From JAPLSN01 sp964482955 (GTDB lineage Bacteria; Spirochaetota; Spirochaetia; Treponematales; UBA12059): 48,072 bases of DNA. Of this stretch, positions 15,073-23,636 are shown piece after piece; position 1 is the first letter of the stretch, and each line of letters opens with the position of its first letter. The position numbers were made by a program, and so were the translations under genes. The notes under the pieces were generated by a model, which had not been told where the DNA came from, did no database searches, and saw nothing but the letters and a program-made list of their open reading frames with translations. The DNA lies in contig CAYZZW010000021.1 in assembly GCA_964482955.1 (NCBI GenBank), positions 1-48,072 of the forward strand. Direction: 5' to 3'.

Positions 15073-16685
15073 TCGACGGCTCCTTTCGCTCCGCGCGATT
15101 CGCGTTCGAGCTTTTTCCGGCGCGAGGCCCGGGCGAGACCGTACACGACGACCAAGCCCGGCACCAGCGCCAGGGTGACGGCGTACGTGAGGAACTCGAG
15201 ACCGGCCTTCGCGGCGGGATCCTCGAATTTCCGCATGCGGGTCGAGTTTTCCGCGCGGGCCTTCACGGCGATGAGGTCGTCGTCGGACGAAAGCCAGTCC
15301 GCCGCGTTGCCGGCGAAGGCGGCGTTGAAGGTGCTGTCGCTCATCGTCATGAGGTCGGTGAGGAAGTCCGCGGACGACACGACGACCATGCGCGTCGGGC
15401 GGCCCGCGGCCGGCGGCGCGGCGAGCGGTTCGGCGGCGCCTTCGCGCGTCGGGAGCGCCCGGCCCGCGAAGGCGCTCGGGAAGGTCCCCTCGAGGGCGAC
15501 GGCGAGATCGTAGCTTCCCTTGGTGCTTTCGGCGTCCAGGTAGAACGACGCCTCGTTCTCCGGATTCACGTCGAAGCGCCCGGCCTGCTTCCAGGCCTTC
15601 GCCGTCGTGCCGGCGAGCGGGGTCGCCGTCACGCCCGGAACCTGGCCGAGCGTCATCGGGCTCGGCCAGTAGAGGTCGAGGCCGGCGAAGCGCGCGGTGA
15701 TCGGGTGTTTCTTGTCGACGTTGCCCGGATTGATGACGATCCAGTGCGGATAGCGCGCGTAGCGGATCTGCACGCCGCCCTGCGGGCCCCGCGACTGGAA
15801 GGGTACGGTCAGGCACGACGTGTCGAGCACGAGTTCCGGGGCGATTCCGACGCCGTACGCCGAGAGTAGCCTTGGCACGCCGCCCTCGGGCACGGCGGCC
15901 GCGGTGAGGCCGTACTGCGTCTGGATGGACACCGTCCGCGTCGCGAAGAAGGTCTTCCCGCCGCGCATGACGTAGTCGTCGATGAAGTACGCGTCGTAGT
16001 CGTCGAGGGCCGCGTTGCCGAGCACGAAGAGGGTCGACACCGAGTCCTCGATCTTCTGGCCGCGCTTCACCTCGCGCGGCTCGTAGCCGTACTTCGCGAG
16101 GGCCATCTGCAGCGTCCGGTAGTCCTGCTCGAGCGACTTGTCGTCGTCGCCGACGAGCAGTCCGGCCACCGGGCTCCGGTCGCGGACGAGGGAACGCACC
16201 AGCTTCACGAATTCGTACTCGAGGGTTTCCGTGGAGATGACCGCCGGTATGGCGGCGTGCCGGTCGAGGTATTCGGCCACGATGCCCGTGTACACCATCG
16301 CCACGCGCTGTTCCGACTTCTCGAGCACCTGCATCTGCTGGGGCTGGACGCCGAAGGCTTCTGCCGCCCCGGGATCCGAGGTCGGGTCCTTCACGCTCAC
16401 GCGGATCTTCCCGCGCGAGGCCGCTTCGATCTCGCGGAGGAGGTCCGTGATCGCGGCCGGCCCCGGATGCTTGTCCGACAAAGTCCGCGAGATGAAGTAG
16501 GTCACGCGGACGGGATCGTCGAGCTCCTCCGCGAGCTTCCGGGTGGCTTGCGACAGGGTGTTCGCTCGGCCGGTCGTGAGGTCGAGGCGCGCGAAGAAGC
16601 GGGCCGTGAACGCCGCCGCGAGGACGAGCGCCGCGACCGAGAGGACGAGGAGTATCCGCTCCTCGCGTATCCGTTTCGTCACCAT
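15069..16685 (-). CDS. GldG-like ABC-associated extracytoplasmic protein
   Basis: A 538-aa protein with membrane helices at each end (about residues 12-32 and 498-518) and a large domain between them that would lie outside the cytoplasmic membrane. The pattern RFFARLDLTTGRANTLSQATRKLAEELDDPVRVTYFIS is the standard beginning of GldG/ABC_transp_aux proteins, and a glutamine amidotransferase-like fold follows (VAGLLVGDDDKSLEQDYRTLQMALAKYGYEPREV). The C-terminal basic tail is cytoplasmic. It starts 4 nt after the permease stop and overlaps the DUF4340 gene, so it is part of one operon. The transported material is not known. Confidence 0.85.
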   Translation of the reverse strand: MVTKRIREERILLVLSVAALVLAAAFTARFFARLDLTTGRANTLSQATRKLAEELDDPVRVTYFISRTLSDKHPGPAAITDLLREIEAASRGKIRVSVKDPTSDPGAAEAFGVQPQQMQVLEKSEQRVAMVYTGIVAEYLDRHAAIPAVISTETLEYEFVKLVRSLVRDRSPVAGLLVGDDDKSLEQDYRTLQMALAKYGYEPREVKRGQKIEDSVSTLFVLGNAALDDYDAYFIDDYVMRGGKTFFATRTVSIQTQYGLTAAAVPEGGVPRLLSAYGVGIAPELVLDTSCLTVPFQSRGPQGGVQIRYARYPHWIVINPGNVDKKHPITARFAGLDLYWPSPMTLGQVPGVTATPLAGTTAKAWKQAGRFDVNPENEASFYLDAESTKGSYDLAVALEGTFPSAFAGRALPTREGAAEPLAAPPAAGRPTRMVVVSSADFLTDLMTMSDSTFNAAFAGNAADWLSSDDDLIAVKARAENSTRMRKFEDPAAKAGLEFLTYAVTLALVPGLVVVYGLARASRRKKLERESRGAKGAVE

Positions 16686-16689
16686 GGCG

Positions 16690-17412
16690 TCACCTCCACT
16701 TCCGGCCGACGAGCTCCTTGGCCGTCAGCGCGAGGAACAGGACGGTGAGGAGCGAGAAGTATCCGACGTCGCGCGTGTCGATCACGCCGCGGACGAAGCT
16801 TTCGAAATGGAAGGCGGTCGAGACGTAGTTGATCGCGTCCGCGAGCGGACCCGGCAGCGACAGCCACACGTTGAGCTGGTTCGCGAAGGTGAGAGCGAGC
16901 AGGACGAGGACGCCGAGGAAGAAGGCGGCGATCTGGTTGCCCGACTTCGCGGAGACGAACTGCCCCACGGCCGCGCAGGCCGACGCCATGAAGAGCGCGC
17001 CCAGGTACTCGCCCGCGACCTGTCCCGGATCGACCGTGCCGAACAGGGACACGAAGAAGGGCACGGGCAGCGTGAGCCCGAGCGTGATCGCGACGAGCGC
17101 CATCGTGGCCAGGTACTTGCCGGCGACCAGCTCGGTCTCGGTGAACGGCATCGTGACGAGCAGCTCGTAGGTGCCCTGGCGCCGCTCCTCCGCCCAGAGG
17201 CGCATGGTCAGCGCGGGCACGAGGATGACGAAGGCGATCGGCATGGCCGCGAAGAGCCCCCGGAGGTTCGTGCTGTCGCTCGCGAAGAAACGCCCGACGA
17301 AAAAGAAGAGGGTCAGGGTCGCGAGCAGGAAGAACGCGACGAAGATGTAGGCGGCGGGCGAGTTCGCGTAGCTCGTCAGTTCCCGCCGTGCGATGGATAG
17401 CGTCCGTTTCAC
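16690..17412 (-). CDS. ABC-2 type permease (GldF-like)
   Basis: A 240-aa membrane protein with about six helices, among them IFVAFFLLATLTLFFFVG, IAFVILVPALTMRLWAEERRQGTYELL and FLGVLVLLALTFANQL. The phrase RLWAEERRQGTYELLVTMPFTETELVAGKY is the conserved GldF/ABC-2 stretch between helices 2 and 3. The start is GTG at 17412, overlapping the stop of the ATPase gene (GTGA) and preceded by GAGGAG about 8 nt away. With the ATPase and the GldG-like protein it would form the membrane core of the exporter. Confidence 0.88.
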   Translation of the reverse strand: MKRTLSIARRELTSYANSPAAYIFVAFFLLATLTLFFFVGRFFASDSTNLRGLFAAMPIAFVILVPALTMRLWAEERRQGTYELLVTMPFTETELVAGKYLATMALVAITLGLTLPVPFFVSLFGTVDPGQVAGEYLGALFMASACAAVGQFVSAKSGNQIAAFFLGVLVLLALTFANQLNVWLSLPGPLADAINYVSTAFHFESFVRGVIDTRDVGYFSLLTVLFLALTAKELVGRKWR

Positions 17413-18362
17413 TGCCGCTTCTCCTCGGTGGTGAGTTTCACGAAGATCTCCTCGAGCGACAGGCGCTCGCGCCTGAGTTCGAGGATCTTGAAGCCGCGCG
17501 CGACGGCCCAGTCGAAGACTTCCTCGGCGGCGGCGCCCTCGGCGCGCGCGGTGGGTGCGGCGAGCTTCACGCGGACGACGCCGGAACCCGCCGCTTCCGC
17601 GTCGCCAGCGGATTTGACGGTGGACAACGACGGCAGCGCGGAGCGGACGGCCCCGAGTTCGGCCTTGAGCGTGACCTCGAGCCGCTCCTCGCCCTTGAGC
17701 GCCTCGCCGATGGTTTCCGGCGTGCCGTTCGCCACGATGCGGCCCTCGTTCATGATGAGGACGTCCGCGCAGACGGCTTCCGCCTCCTGCAGGATGTGCG
17801 TGGAGAGGATGACGGTCTTCTTCTCGCCGAGAGTCTTGATGAGCGAGCGGATCTCGAGGATCTGGTTCGGGTCGAGGCCGCTCGTCGGCTCGTCGAGGAT
17901 GAGTATCTCCGGGTCGTGCAAAATGGCCTGCGCCAGGCCCACGCGCTGGCGGAAGCCCTTCGAGAGCTTCTCCACGGGCACGTTGTACACGGGCTCGAGG
18001 CCGCAGCGCTCCACCACCGTCCCGACCGCGTCGGTTCCCGCCTTCCCGGCGAGGCCGCGCGCGGAGGCCGCGAAGCCGAGGAACTCGGCCACCGACAGCT
18101 CCGGATACACGGGCGCGTTTTCCGGCAGGTAGCCGACGCGCCGCTTCACCTCGACGGGATCGTCGACGACGTCGAAGCCGCCGAGCCGCGCGATGCCCCC
18201 CGTCGGCCAATGGTAGCCGGTGAGGATTTTCATGACCGTGGTCTTGCCGGCGCCGTTCGGGCCGAGGAGGCCCACGATGCGCCCTTCCCCCACGGTGAAG
18301 GAAACGCCCTTCACGGCTTCGTAGTCGCCGTAGCGTTTCCTGAGGTCGATCGCTTCTATCAT
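17409..18362 (-). CDS. ABC transporter ATP-binding protein (GldA-like)
   Basis: A 317-aa ATPase with Walker A GPNGAGKT (34-41), a signature LSKGFRQRVGLAQA (about 131-144), Walker B ILILDEPTSGLD (about 150) and the H-loop ILSTHIL. The nucleotide-binding domain fills residues 1-215. The last 100 residues are the extra domain often seen in ABC-2 exporter ATPases (LEVTLKAELGAVRSALPSL). AAGGAG stands 7 nt before the ATG. It is the first gene of the four-gene operon running down to 14080. RNase Z lies 66 nt upstream on the same strand but has its own promoter. Confidence 0.93.
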   Translation of the reverse strand: MIEAIDLRKRYGDYEAVKGVSFTVGEGRIVGLLGPNGAGKTTVMKILTGYHWPTGGIARLGGFDVVDDPVEVKRRVGYLPENAPVYPELSVAEFLGFAASARGLAGKAGTDAVGTVVERCGLEPVYNVPVEKLSKGFRQRVGLAQAILHDPEILILDEPTSGLDPNQILEIRSLIKTLGEKKTVILSTHILQEAEAVCADVLIMNEGRIVANGTPETIGEALKGEERLEVTLKAELGAVRSALPSLSTVKSAGDAEAAGSGVVRVKLAAPTARAEGAAAEEVFDWAVARGFKILELRRERLSLEEIFVKLTTEEKRQ

Positions 18363-18428
18363 GCCGATCTCCTTGCAATCGTTTGCGCGATATCGCCCGG
18401 AAACAAACGGCGTTCCCGGTAGTTACGG

Positions 18429-19358
18429 TCAGTCGACGTTTTCGATCGGGAAATGCATGCGGTCTTTCGTGAGCACCGTGTCCGGGAACACGGCGCGCGC
18501 GTCGTCGAGGACGCGCTTCAGGTCGTGCTCCGTGTAGCGCGGACTGTAGTGGATGAGGCCGAGTTTCTTCACGCCGCCCGCGTCGAGGGCGATCCGCGCG
18601 GCTTGCTCGGAGGTCATGTGCTTCTTTTCCACGGCGCTCTCGAGGAGTTCCTTCTCGAACATGCCCTCGCAGACGAAGAGATCCGAATTCGCCACTTCGC
18701 GCGCGATCTCCGGGAAATACAGCGAATCCGTGACGAACGAGAACTTGCGGCCCGAGCGCGGCGGGCCGAGCACCGCGGACGGCTCCACGACGCGGCCGTC
18801 GGGCAGCGCCACGTTTTCCCCGGCCTGCAGCTTCGACCATGCGGGGCCGAGCGGCACGCCGGCCGCGATCGCCCGTTCGGGGTGGAATGCGCCCGGACGC
18901 GGCGCTTCCTCGAGCGCGTAGCCGAGGCAGGGCTTCGTGTGGCGGAGGCGGAAACAGCGGACCGCGAAGCCGTCGCCCTCGTAGCAGACGCCCGGCTCCT
19001 GGATCTCCTTCACGACGATCTCGTAGTTGATGTACATGTCAAGGATGCGACGGTTCGACTCGACGTACTCGGCGATGCGCGGCGGGCCGTAGATGTAGAG
19101 CGGTTCGGAGCGGTCTACCTGGCTCGAAAGCATGAGGAGCCCCGGCAAGCCCGTCACGTGGTCGGCGTGCGTGTGCGAGATGAAGATGGCCGTGATCTTC
19201 TTCCAGCGCAGGTTGAGCCGCCGGAGCGACACCTGCGTGGCCTCTCCGGCGTCGAAGAGGAACAGTTCCCCCTCGCGGCGGAGGAGGACGCTCGTCAAAT
19301 GCCTGTGGGGGAGCGGCATCATGCCGCCGCAACCGAGGACGAAGGCTTCCAGATTCAT
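18429..19358 (-). CDS. rnz: Ribonuclease Z
   Basis: A 309-aa metallo-beta-lactamase-fold endonuclease that removes 3' trailers from tRNA precursors. The zinc motif SHTHADH (61-67) is complete. Later ligands are present (FRLRHTKPCLGYAL and SFVTDSLYFPEI for the H..D pair, and GLIHYSPRY near residue 270). The segment FVCEGMFEKELLESAVEKKHMTSEQAARIA is typical of bacterial RNase Z. The length is close to the usual 305-310 aa. The start has no Shine-Dalgarno and is set by a promoter ending 8 nt upstream. It is divergent from adenosine deaminase. Confidence 0.93.
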   Translation of the reverse strand: MNLEAFVLGCGGMMPLPHRHLTSVLLRREGELFLFDAGEATQVSLRRLNLRWKKITAIFISHTHADHVTGLPGLLMLSSQVDRSEPLYIYGPPRIAEYVESNRRILDMYINYEIVVKEIQEPGVCYEGDGFAVRCFRLRHTKPCLGYALEEAPRPGAFHPERAIAAGVPLGPAWSKLQAGENVALPDGRVVEPSAVLGPPRSGRKFSFVTDSLYFPEIAREVANSDLFVCEGMFEKELLESAVEKKHMTSEQAARIALDAGGVKKLGLIHYSPRYTEHDLKRVLDDARAVFPDTVLTKDRMHFPIENVD

Positions 19359-19366
19359 TTCGCGCC

Positions 19367-19395
19367 ACTATATCGAAGGAAGGAAGGCGATGCAA
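19367..19395 (-). promoter_or_regulatory. Promoter of rnz (leaderless)
   Basis: The minus strand carries TTGCAT (19395-19390), 17 bp, then TATAGT (19372-19367), followed after 8 nt by the ATG at 19358. No Shine-Dalgarno occurs between them. Confidence 0.65.
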
Positions 19396-19446
19396 CGGGC
19401 GGGGCGATCAGGGACGCGGCGATTCCGCCGATCGGCGGCCGGAAAC

Positions 19447-19475
19447 TGGCAAAAGCGTCCGCGGGTCGGTATACT
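19447..19475 (+). promoter_or_regulatory. Promoter of the adenosine deaminase gene (leaderless)
   Basis: TGGCAA (19447-19452), 17 bp, then TATACT (19470-19475), followed after 6 nt by ATG at 19482. With the usual spacing, transcription should start at the A of the ATG. Confidence 0.6.
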
Positions 19476-19481
19476 TCCGCC

Positions 19482-20567
19482 ATGGTAACGACCGAAATGA
19501 TCCGCAAGCTCCCCAAGGTGGAGCTGCACGACCACCTCGACGGAGGACTCCGCCCCGCCACCATCATCGAGCTCTCCAGGGAACGGAAGCTTCCCCTGCC
19601 GACCGACGAGCCCGACGCCCTCGCCGATTGGCTCCACCGCGGCGCGGCCCGCAAGAGCCTGTCGCTCTACCTCGAGGGCTTCTCGCTCACCTGCGCGGTG
19701 ATGCAGGACGCGGACGCCATCGAGCGCGTCGCGCGCGAATCGCTCGAGGACCTGGCCGCGGACGGCGTCGTCTACGCGGAGATCCGCTTCGCGCCCATCT
19801 TGCTCACGAACGGCGGCCTCAACCTGGAGAACGTCCTCGAAGCCGTCATCCGCGGCCTCGACGCGGCCAAGGCCGCCACCGGAACGGAGTACGGCATCAT
19901 CCTCTGCGCGATGCGGCACATGGATCCGTCGGTGTCGGTGGAAACCGCCGAACTCGCGGTGGCGTACCGCGACCGGGGCGTCGTCGGCTTCGACATCGCC
20001 GGCGACGAGCATGGCCATCCGCCCAAGCGCCACCTCCAGGCCTTCCAGTACATCCGCGAAAAAAACTTCAACATCACGATCCACGCCGGGGAGGCCTTCG
20101 GCCCCGAGTCGATCTGGCAGGCCCTCCAGGTCTGCGGAGCCCACCGCATCGGCCACGGCACCCGGCTCGTCGAGGACATGGCGCTTTCCGGCACGAAGAT
20201 CGACCGCATGGGGAGCCTGGCGTCCTACGTCCGCGACCGCCGCGTGCCGCTCGAGTGCTGCCTGTCGTCGAACGTGCAGACCGGCGTCGCCCGCGACGTC
20301 GCCTCCCACCCGTTCCACGCCCTCTACCGCAACAACTTCCGCGTGCTCCTCTGCACGGACAACCGCCTCATGAGCGACACGACCCTCACGAAGGAGCTCA
20401 AACTGGCGGTGGACAACTTCGGCCTCACCCTCCGGGACCTCGAAAAGCTCACGGTGAACGCGATGAAGAGCGCCTTCCTCGGCTACAACGACCGCGTCCG
20501 CATCATCTACGACGTGATCAAGCCGCGCTTCGCGAAGCTCCGGGCTGAGACGAACCCGGACGAGTAG
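19482..20567 (+). CDS. add: Adenosine deaminase
   Basis: A 361-aa TIM-barrel zinc hydrolase converting adenosine to inosine and ammonia. Metal ligands and catalytic residues are in place: H16 and H18 (VELHDHLDGG), H201 and E204 (HAGEAFG), H225 (GHGTRL) and D293 (LLCTDNRLMS). The TDNRLMS form with Asn after the Asp is the normal variant of many bacterial adenosine deaminases rather than TDDP. The ATG at 19482 agrees with the promoter 6 nt upstream and with the domain start; the longer open frame to 18453 is antisense to rnz. The stop codon TAG is the first part of a palindrome (see 20566-20644). Another amidohydrolase specificity such as aminodeoxyfutalosine or adenine deaminase is possible but less likely. 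Confidence 0.88.
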   Translation: MVTTEMIRKLPKVELHDHLDGGLRPATIIELSRERKLPLPTDEPDALADWLHRGAARKSLSLYLEGFSLTCAVMQDADAIERVARESLEDLAADGVVYAEIRFAPILLTNGGLNLENVLEAVIRGLDAAKAATGTEYGIILCAMRHMDPSVSVETAELAVAYRDRGVVGFDIAGDEHGHPPKRHLQAFQYIREKNFNITIHAGEAFGPESIWQALQVCGAHRIGHGTRLVEDMALSGTKIDRMGSLASYVRDRRVPLECCLSSNVQTGVARDVASHPFHALYRNNFRVLLCTDNRLMSDTTLTKELKLAVDNFGLTLRDLEKLTVNAMKSAFLGYNDRVRIIYDVIKPRFAKLRAETNPDE

Positions 20568-20644
20568 CCCGAATTTCTCACACTCCGCCATATCCACTAT
20601 TTCTTATGCCGATCCAGTAAAGTCGAGTTTGAGAAATCCGGGCT
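20566..20644 (+). repeat. Long-spaced inverted repeat starting in the add stop codon
   Basis: AGCCCGAATTTCTCA (20566-20580) and TGAGAAATCCGGGCT (20630-20644) are complementary at 14 of 15 positions across a 49-nt loop. The left arm contains the AG of the add stop codon TAG. The outer TAGCCCG...CGGGCTA pattern is shared with the palindromes near lepA. Confidence 0.7.
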
Positions 20645-20691
20645 AACCCGAGTTTAAAAGTCGTCGTGCATTGGAAAGCCTCGAGTAAAAT

Positions 20692-20730
20692 AAAAATCCC
20701 CGGCGGGCGGACGCCCTCCGGGGATTTTTT
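20692..20730. terminator. Bidirectional intrinsic terminator between add and tldE
   Basis: The arms AAAAATCCCCGG (20692-20703) and CCGGGGATTTTTT (20718-20730) form a 12-bp stem with A and T runs at the ends, so it can stop transcription from both convergent units. Confidence 0.88.
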
Positions 20731-20760
20731 GACGGGACCCGATGCGCCCCGAAGACCGGC

Positions 20761-22068
20761 TTATGCGCCCGGCGTCACGTTCGCCTTGGGAACGAGCACG
20801 ACTTCCGGATGCGACCCGAACTTCCCGACGAAAAGCTCGCTCGAAGCCCGAAGCGAGCCGCGCGCCTCGAGCAACGAGCCGGTGACGGAACCGCCCGTGA
20901 CGGGTATCCGCTTCGCGCCGTCGAACCAGTAACCGAGCCGCACTTCGCCGCCGAAGTCGCCGGTGGCCGGATCGGCGAAAAAGTCCGAGAACACGACGGG
21001 CTCGAAGTGCGGCCGCGAGCGCAGCTCGGCCGCGCGCGCGGAGCCCGGCGCCACGGAAAAGAGCGCGTAGTCGCCCGTCTCCGGAATGCCGAGGTAGCCG
21101 CAGTAGCGCTTGGGGCCGAAGAAGCCGCGCACCTCGCCCGCGGACACGCAGGCGAACGACGAGATCGGCAGTCCGTCCTGGTCGAAGGGCGCGGATTCGG
21201 GATGCCCCGCGATCACGGCTTCCGCGCCCATCGAAATCCGGTCGCCCGAGACCGCGTCGCCCTGGGCCGACGAGCCGACCGCGAACGGCGAGATCTTCTG
21301 GAAGACGCCGAGCGCCGAACAGTTCGCGAAGAAGTAGTTGAACAGTTCGCCCGCGTTGTCGCACGACAGGAGGATGGGCACGCCCTTGATGTCCGGCGTC
21401 GGAACGGCCTGGGCGCGGTCGCGCGCCTGCGAAAGCTTTTCGGCCACCGCCCGCGACAGGCGCTTCGGATCCATCGACCCGAATTTGAGCGAGCCGTACA
21501 GCTCGATCTCGCCCTTCGGCCCCGGCGCGTTGACCACGTACTCGGTGAAGCCCTTCCACGTCGTCCAGGAGGCGTCGACGCCGCGCGAGTTGCGGATGCG
21601 GGTTTCGACGCGCGTGAGGAAGATCTCGAGGGAGTTCACGGTGGCGCCGTCGCGGCCGTCCGCCTCGAAAAGCGCCTTCCGCGCGGTTTCGAGGAGCGCG
21701 GCGGGATCGCGGCCTTCGCACCCCGCGTCCGGCAGGCTGACGCGCGCGGCGCCGGGTCCCGGCAATTCGTAGGGCTTGTTCGCCACCTTGGACGCCGCGA
21801 AGACGGCGCGCTTGGCCGCGGCCGCGAGTTCGGCGTCGTCCATGGTCGGGTGGACCATGAAGCTCGAATCGCCGCGGACCTTCTCGCCGTCCTTCGTCGA
21901 ATCGACGTACGCCGTCACGCGGTACTCGACGGTGTCGACTTCGCGGGAGCATTCGAGTTCGGTCTTCACGAAATAGCGCTCGTAGCCGTTTTTCTTCGTT
22001 TCGACGACGCGCCAGTCGGAGAGCCCGCCGGCCGCCGCGAGGGCGCGTGCAATGCGTTCGGTCATCAT
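20761..22068 (-). CDS. TldE/PmbA-type partner subunit of metalloprotease TldD
   Basis: A 435-aa protein of the PmbA/TldD family. It lacks the HExxxH zinc motif found in its neighbour, as expected for the E subunit that pairs with TldD. Typical stretches are RNSRGVDASWTTWKGFTEYVV, GVPILLSCDNAGELFNYF and the late GEVRLGYWFDGAKRIPVTGGSVTGSLLEA. In characterised bacteria the TldD/TldE pair cleaves unfolded peptides and matures or degrades peptide antibiotics and toxins in the cytoplasm. The start overlaps the tldD stop (ATGATGA, with a second ATG next to it). It ends before a bidirectional terminator, so tldD-tldE is a closed two-gene operon. Confidence 0.85.
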   Translation of the reverse strand: MMTERIARALAAAGGLSDWRVVETKKNGYERYFVKTELECSREVDTVEYRVTAYVDSTKDGEKVRGDSSFMVHPTMDDAELAAAAKRAVFAASKVANKPYELPGPGAARVSLPDAGCEGRDPAALLETARKALFEADGRDGATVNSLEIFLTRVETRIRNSRGVDASWTTWKGFTEYVVNAPGPKGEIELYGSLKFGSMDPKRLSRAVAEKLSQARDRAQAVPTPDIKGVPILLSCDNAGELFNYFFANCSALGVFQKISPFAVGSSAQGDAVSGDRISMGAEAVIAGHPESAPFDQDGLPISSFACVSAGEVRGFFGPKRYCGYLGIPETGDYALFSVAPGSARAAELRSRPHFEPVVFSDFFADPATGDFGGEVRLGYWFDGAKRIPVTGGSVTGSLLEARGSLRASSELFVGKFGSHPEVVLVPKANVTPGA

Positions 22069-23483
22069 CCCAACCTCATCTTCGTCTTGACGTAGGGTCC
22101 GCCCGCGGACACCTTCACGAATTCCTTGTAGCCCTTGCCGCAGTAACCCGAGCCGGAGAGCTCGAAATCCTTCGACACCATGGTGATGTTCGAGAGAACC
22201 TCGGGGACGTAGCCCGAGCAGACCACCGGAGACGCGTAACGGCCGGTGAACTTGCCGTCCTTGATCTCCTTGGCGCTGTTGAACACGAGCTGGATGCCCC
22301 AGTTCTTGGGATCCTCCATGCCGGAGTCCATGTCGCAGAGCATCCATCCGTACTTGACCGAGGCTATCAGCGCGTCCTTGTCGGAGCTGCCGGGCTCGAA
22401 GTAGGTGTTCGTCATGCGCGCGTACGCCTTGTGCGCGAAGTTCTGCCTGCGGCCGTTGCCCGTGGGGGCGGAGCCGAGCGCCAGGGCGGACAGGAGGTCG
22501 GAGATGCCGGCCTTGAGCTCGCCGTTCTCGATGACCGTCGTCTTCGTCGAGAGGGTGCCCTCGTCGTCGAACAGGTAGGTGCCGTTCTCCTCGACGCCCG
22601 CCGCGCCGTCGTACATCGTGACGATCTTGCTCGCGACGTCCTTGCCGAGGTAGTCGCGCGCGATGGCGCGGTTCTTGGCGAACATGTCCGTCTCGACGCC
22701 GTGCCCGAAGGCTTCGTGCGCGAGGAGCCCGGTCGCCACGGGCGAGAGGATCACTTCGTACTCGCCGGGTTCCACGGTCACGGCGTCGAGGAGGGCCACC
22801 GCCTCCGCGCGCACGCCGGCGGCGCCCGCGCGCATCTCGTCGAGCAGTTCCACGCCCTTGCGGCCTGAGTAGCTCGTGTAGCCGAAACGCTGGATGTCGC
22901 CGCGGCGGGTCATCGCGACGACGTAGCCCTGCGCCCACACGAAGGACTGTTCCAGCTCCCGGTTCGGGGATACGAACACCTTCGAGACGCGCATGAACTC
23001 GGCGCCGACGCGGGCGAAGGGCACGAGACCGTCGCTTCCCATGAGGACGTCCCGGATGCCGCACAACGCGTCCAGGATCTTCTTGGGATCCTCGGCGAAG
23101 GGATCGCTGGCGATCTCGGCGAACGCCTGCGCCTTCGCCTGCTCGTCGGGGAGCTGGGGGTAACGGCGGACGCCGCCCGAACCGAAGAGGCGTTCGAGCT
23201 TTCCGGCTATCTCGTCCGCGAAGCGTTCCGCGGGCAGGTCCGGCGTCCGGTTGAACGAATACTCGGCCACGGCGCCGCCGCGCTGGACGCGGACCACGAA
23301 GCCGCGTTCGCCCCAGTCCGAGTCCTGGGCTTTCGTCTCGGCGGTCGTCGCCTGGAAGAGCAGGCCGACGCTGTCCGTGCCGAGTATGGAGGCGTAATCG
23401 AAACGCTTCCTGAGCGCGATGACGACCGCCTTGAGGTAGGGCGTCCGTTCCCGAAGGAACGCGCTCGGGGCCACTTTTACCAT
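22065..23483 (-). CDS. tldD: TldD-type metalloprotease
   Basis: A 472-aa protease subunit with the zinc motif HEAFGH at residues 256-261 (in VATGLLAHEAFGHGVETD). A conserved SDLLSALALGSAPTGNGRRQ and a late cysteine-containing GYCGKGYKEFVKVS near the C-terminus follow. Family knowledge says the active site lies between TldD and TldE. The ATG at 23483 is chosen because GGGGGA lies close upstream and a promoter with a 45-nt leader precedes it; the extended frame to 23813 reads through repeats and the divergent gene. No peptide-toxin precursor was seen in the window. Confidence 0.9.
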   Translation of the reverse strand: MVKVAPSAFLRERTPYLKAVVIALRKRFDYASILGTDSVGLLFQATTAETKAQDSDWGERGFVVRVQRGGAVAEYSFNRTPDLPAERFADEIAGKLERLFGSGGVRRYPQLPDEQAKAQAFAEIASDPFAEDPKKILDALCGIRDVLMGSDGLVPFARVGAEFMRVSKVFVSPNRELEQSFVWAQGYVVAMTRRGDIQRFGYTSYSGRKGVELLDEMRAGAAGVRAEAVALLDAVTVEPGEYEVILSPVATGLLAHEAFGHGVETDMFAKNRAIARDYLGKDVASKIVTMYDGAAGVEENGTYLFDDEGTLSTKTTVIENGELKAGISDLLSALALGSAPTGNGRRQNFAHKAYARMTNTYFEPGSSDKDALIASVKYGWMLCDMDSGMEDPKNWGIQLVFNSAKEIKDGKFTGRYASPVVCSGYVPEVLSNITMVSKDFELSGSGYCGKGYKEFVKVSAGGPYVKTKMRLG

Positions 23484-23501
23484 GAGAATCCCCCTTGATC
23501 C

Positions 23502-23518
23502 CCGGACCGCGGGTCCGG
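23502..23518 (-). promoter_or_regulatory. Small palindrome in the tldD leader
   Basis: CCGGACC, a 3-nt centre and GGTCCGG form a 7-bp perfect inverted repeat between the -10 box and the Shine-Dalgarno of tldD. It could be an operator or an RNA hairpin. Confidence 0.4.
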
Positions 23519-23527
23519 AGCGGAGCG

Positions 23528-23556
23528 AGTATAGCAGGACGTCGCCATCGCGTCGA
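23528..23556 (-). promoter_or_regulatory. Promoter of the tldDE operon
   Basis: The minus strand reads TGCTATACT (extended -10 with TATACT at 23533-23528). The hexamer 17 bp upstream is TCGACG, a weak -35 that lies in the first base-pairs of the 30-bp repeat tract. A leader of roughly 40 nt follows. Confidence 0.55.
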
Positions 23557-23619
23557 CGGTATTTGCTCGTCGACGCGACGCGTCGACGGTACTTGCTCGT
23601 CGACGCGACGCGTCGACGG
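23551..23619 (+). repeat. Two and a third copies of a 30-bp tandem repeat
   Basis: Units occupy 23551-23580 and 23581-23610, differing at one base, with a partial third copy at 23611-23619. Each unit contains the SalI-type palindrome GTCGAC twice and so can also fold on itself. They sit between the divergent tldD and helicase promoters, touching the tldD -35. Confidence 0.85.
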
Positions 23620-23636
23620 CATGTCAGTCGTCGCCT

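Noticed and set aside
23551..23619. Possible CRISPR-like repeats
   Set aside because: The units are directly adjacent with no unique spacers, and only two full copies are present.
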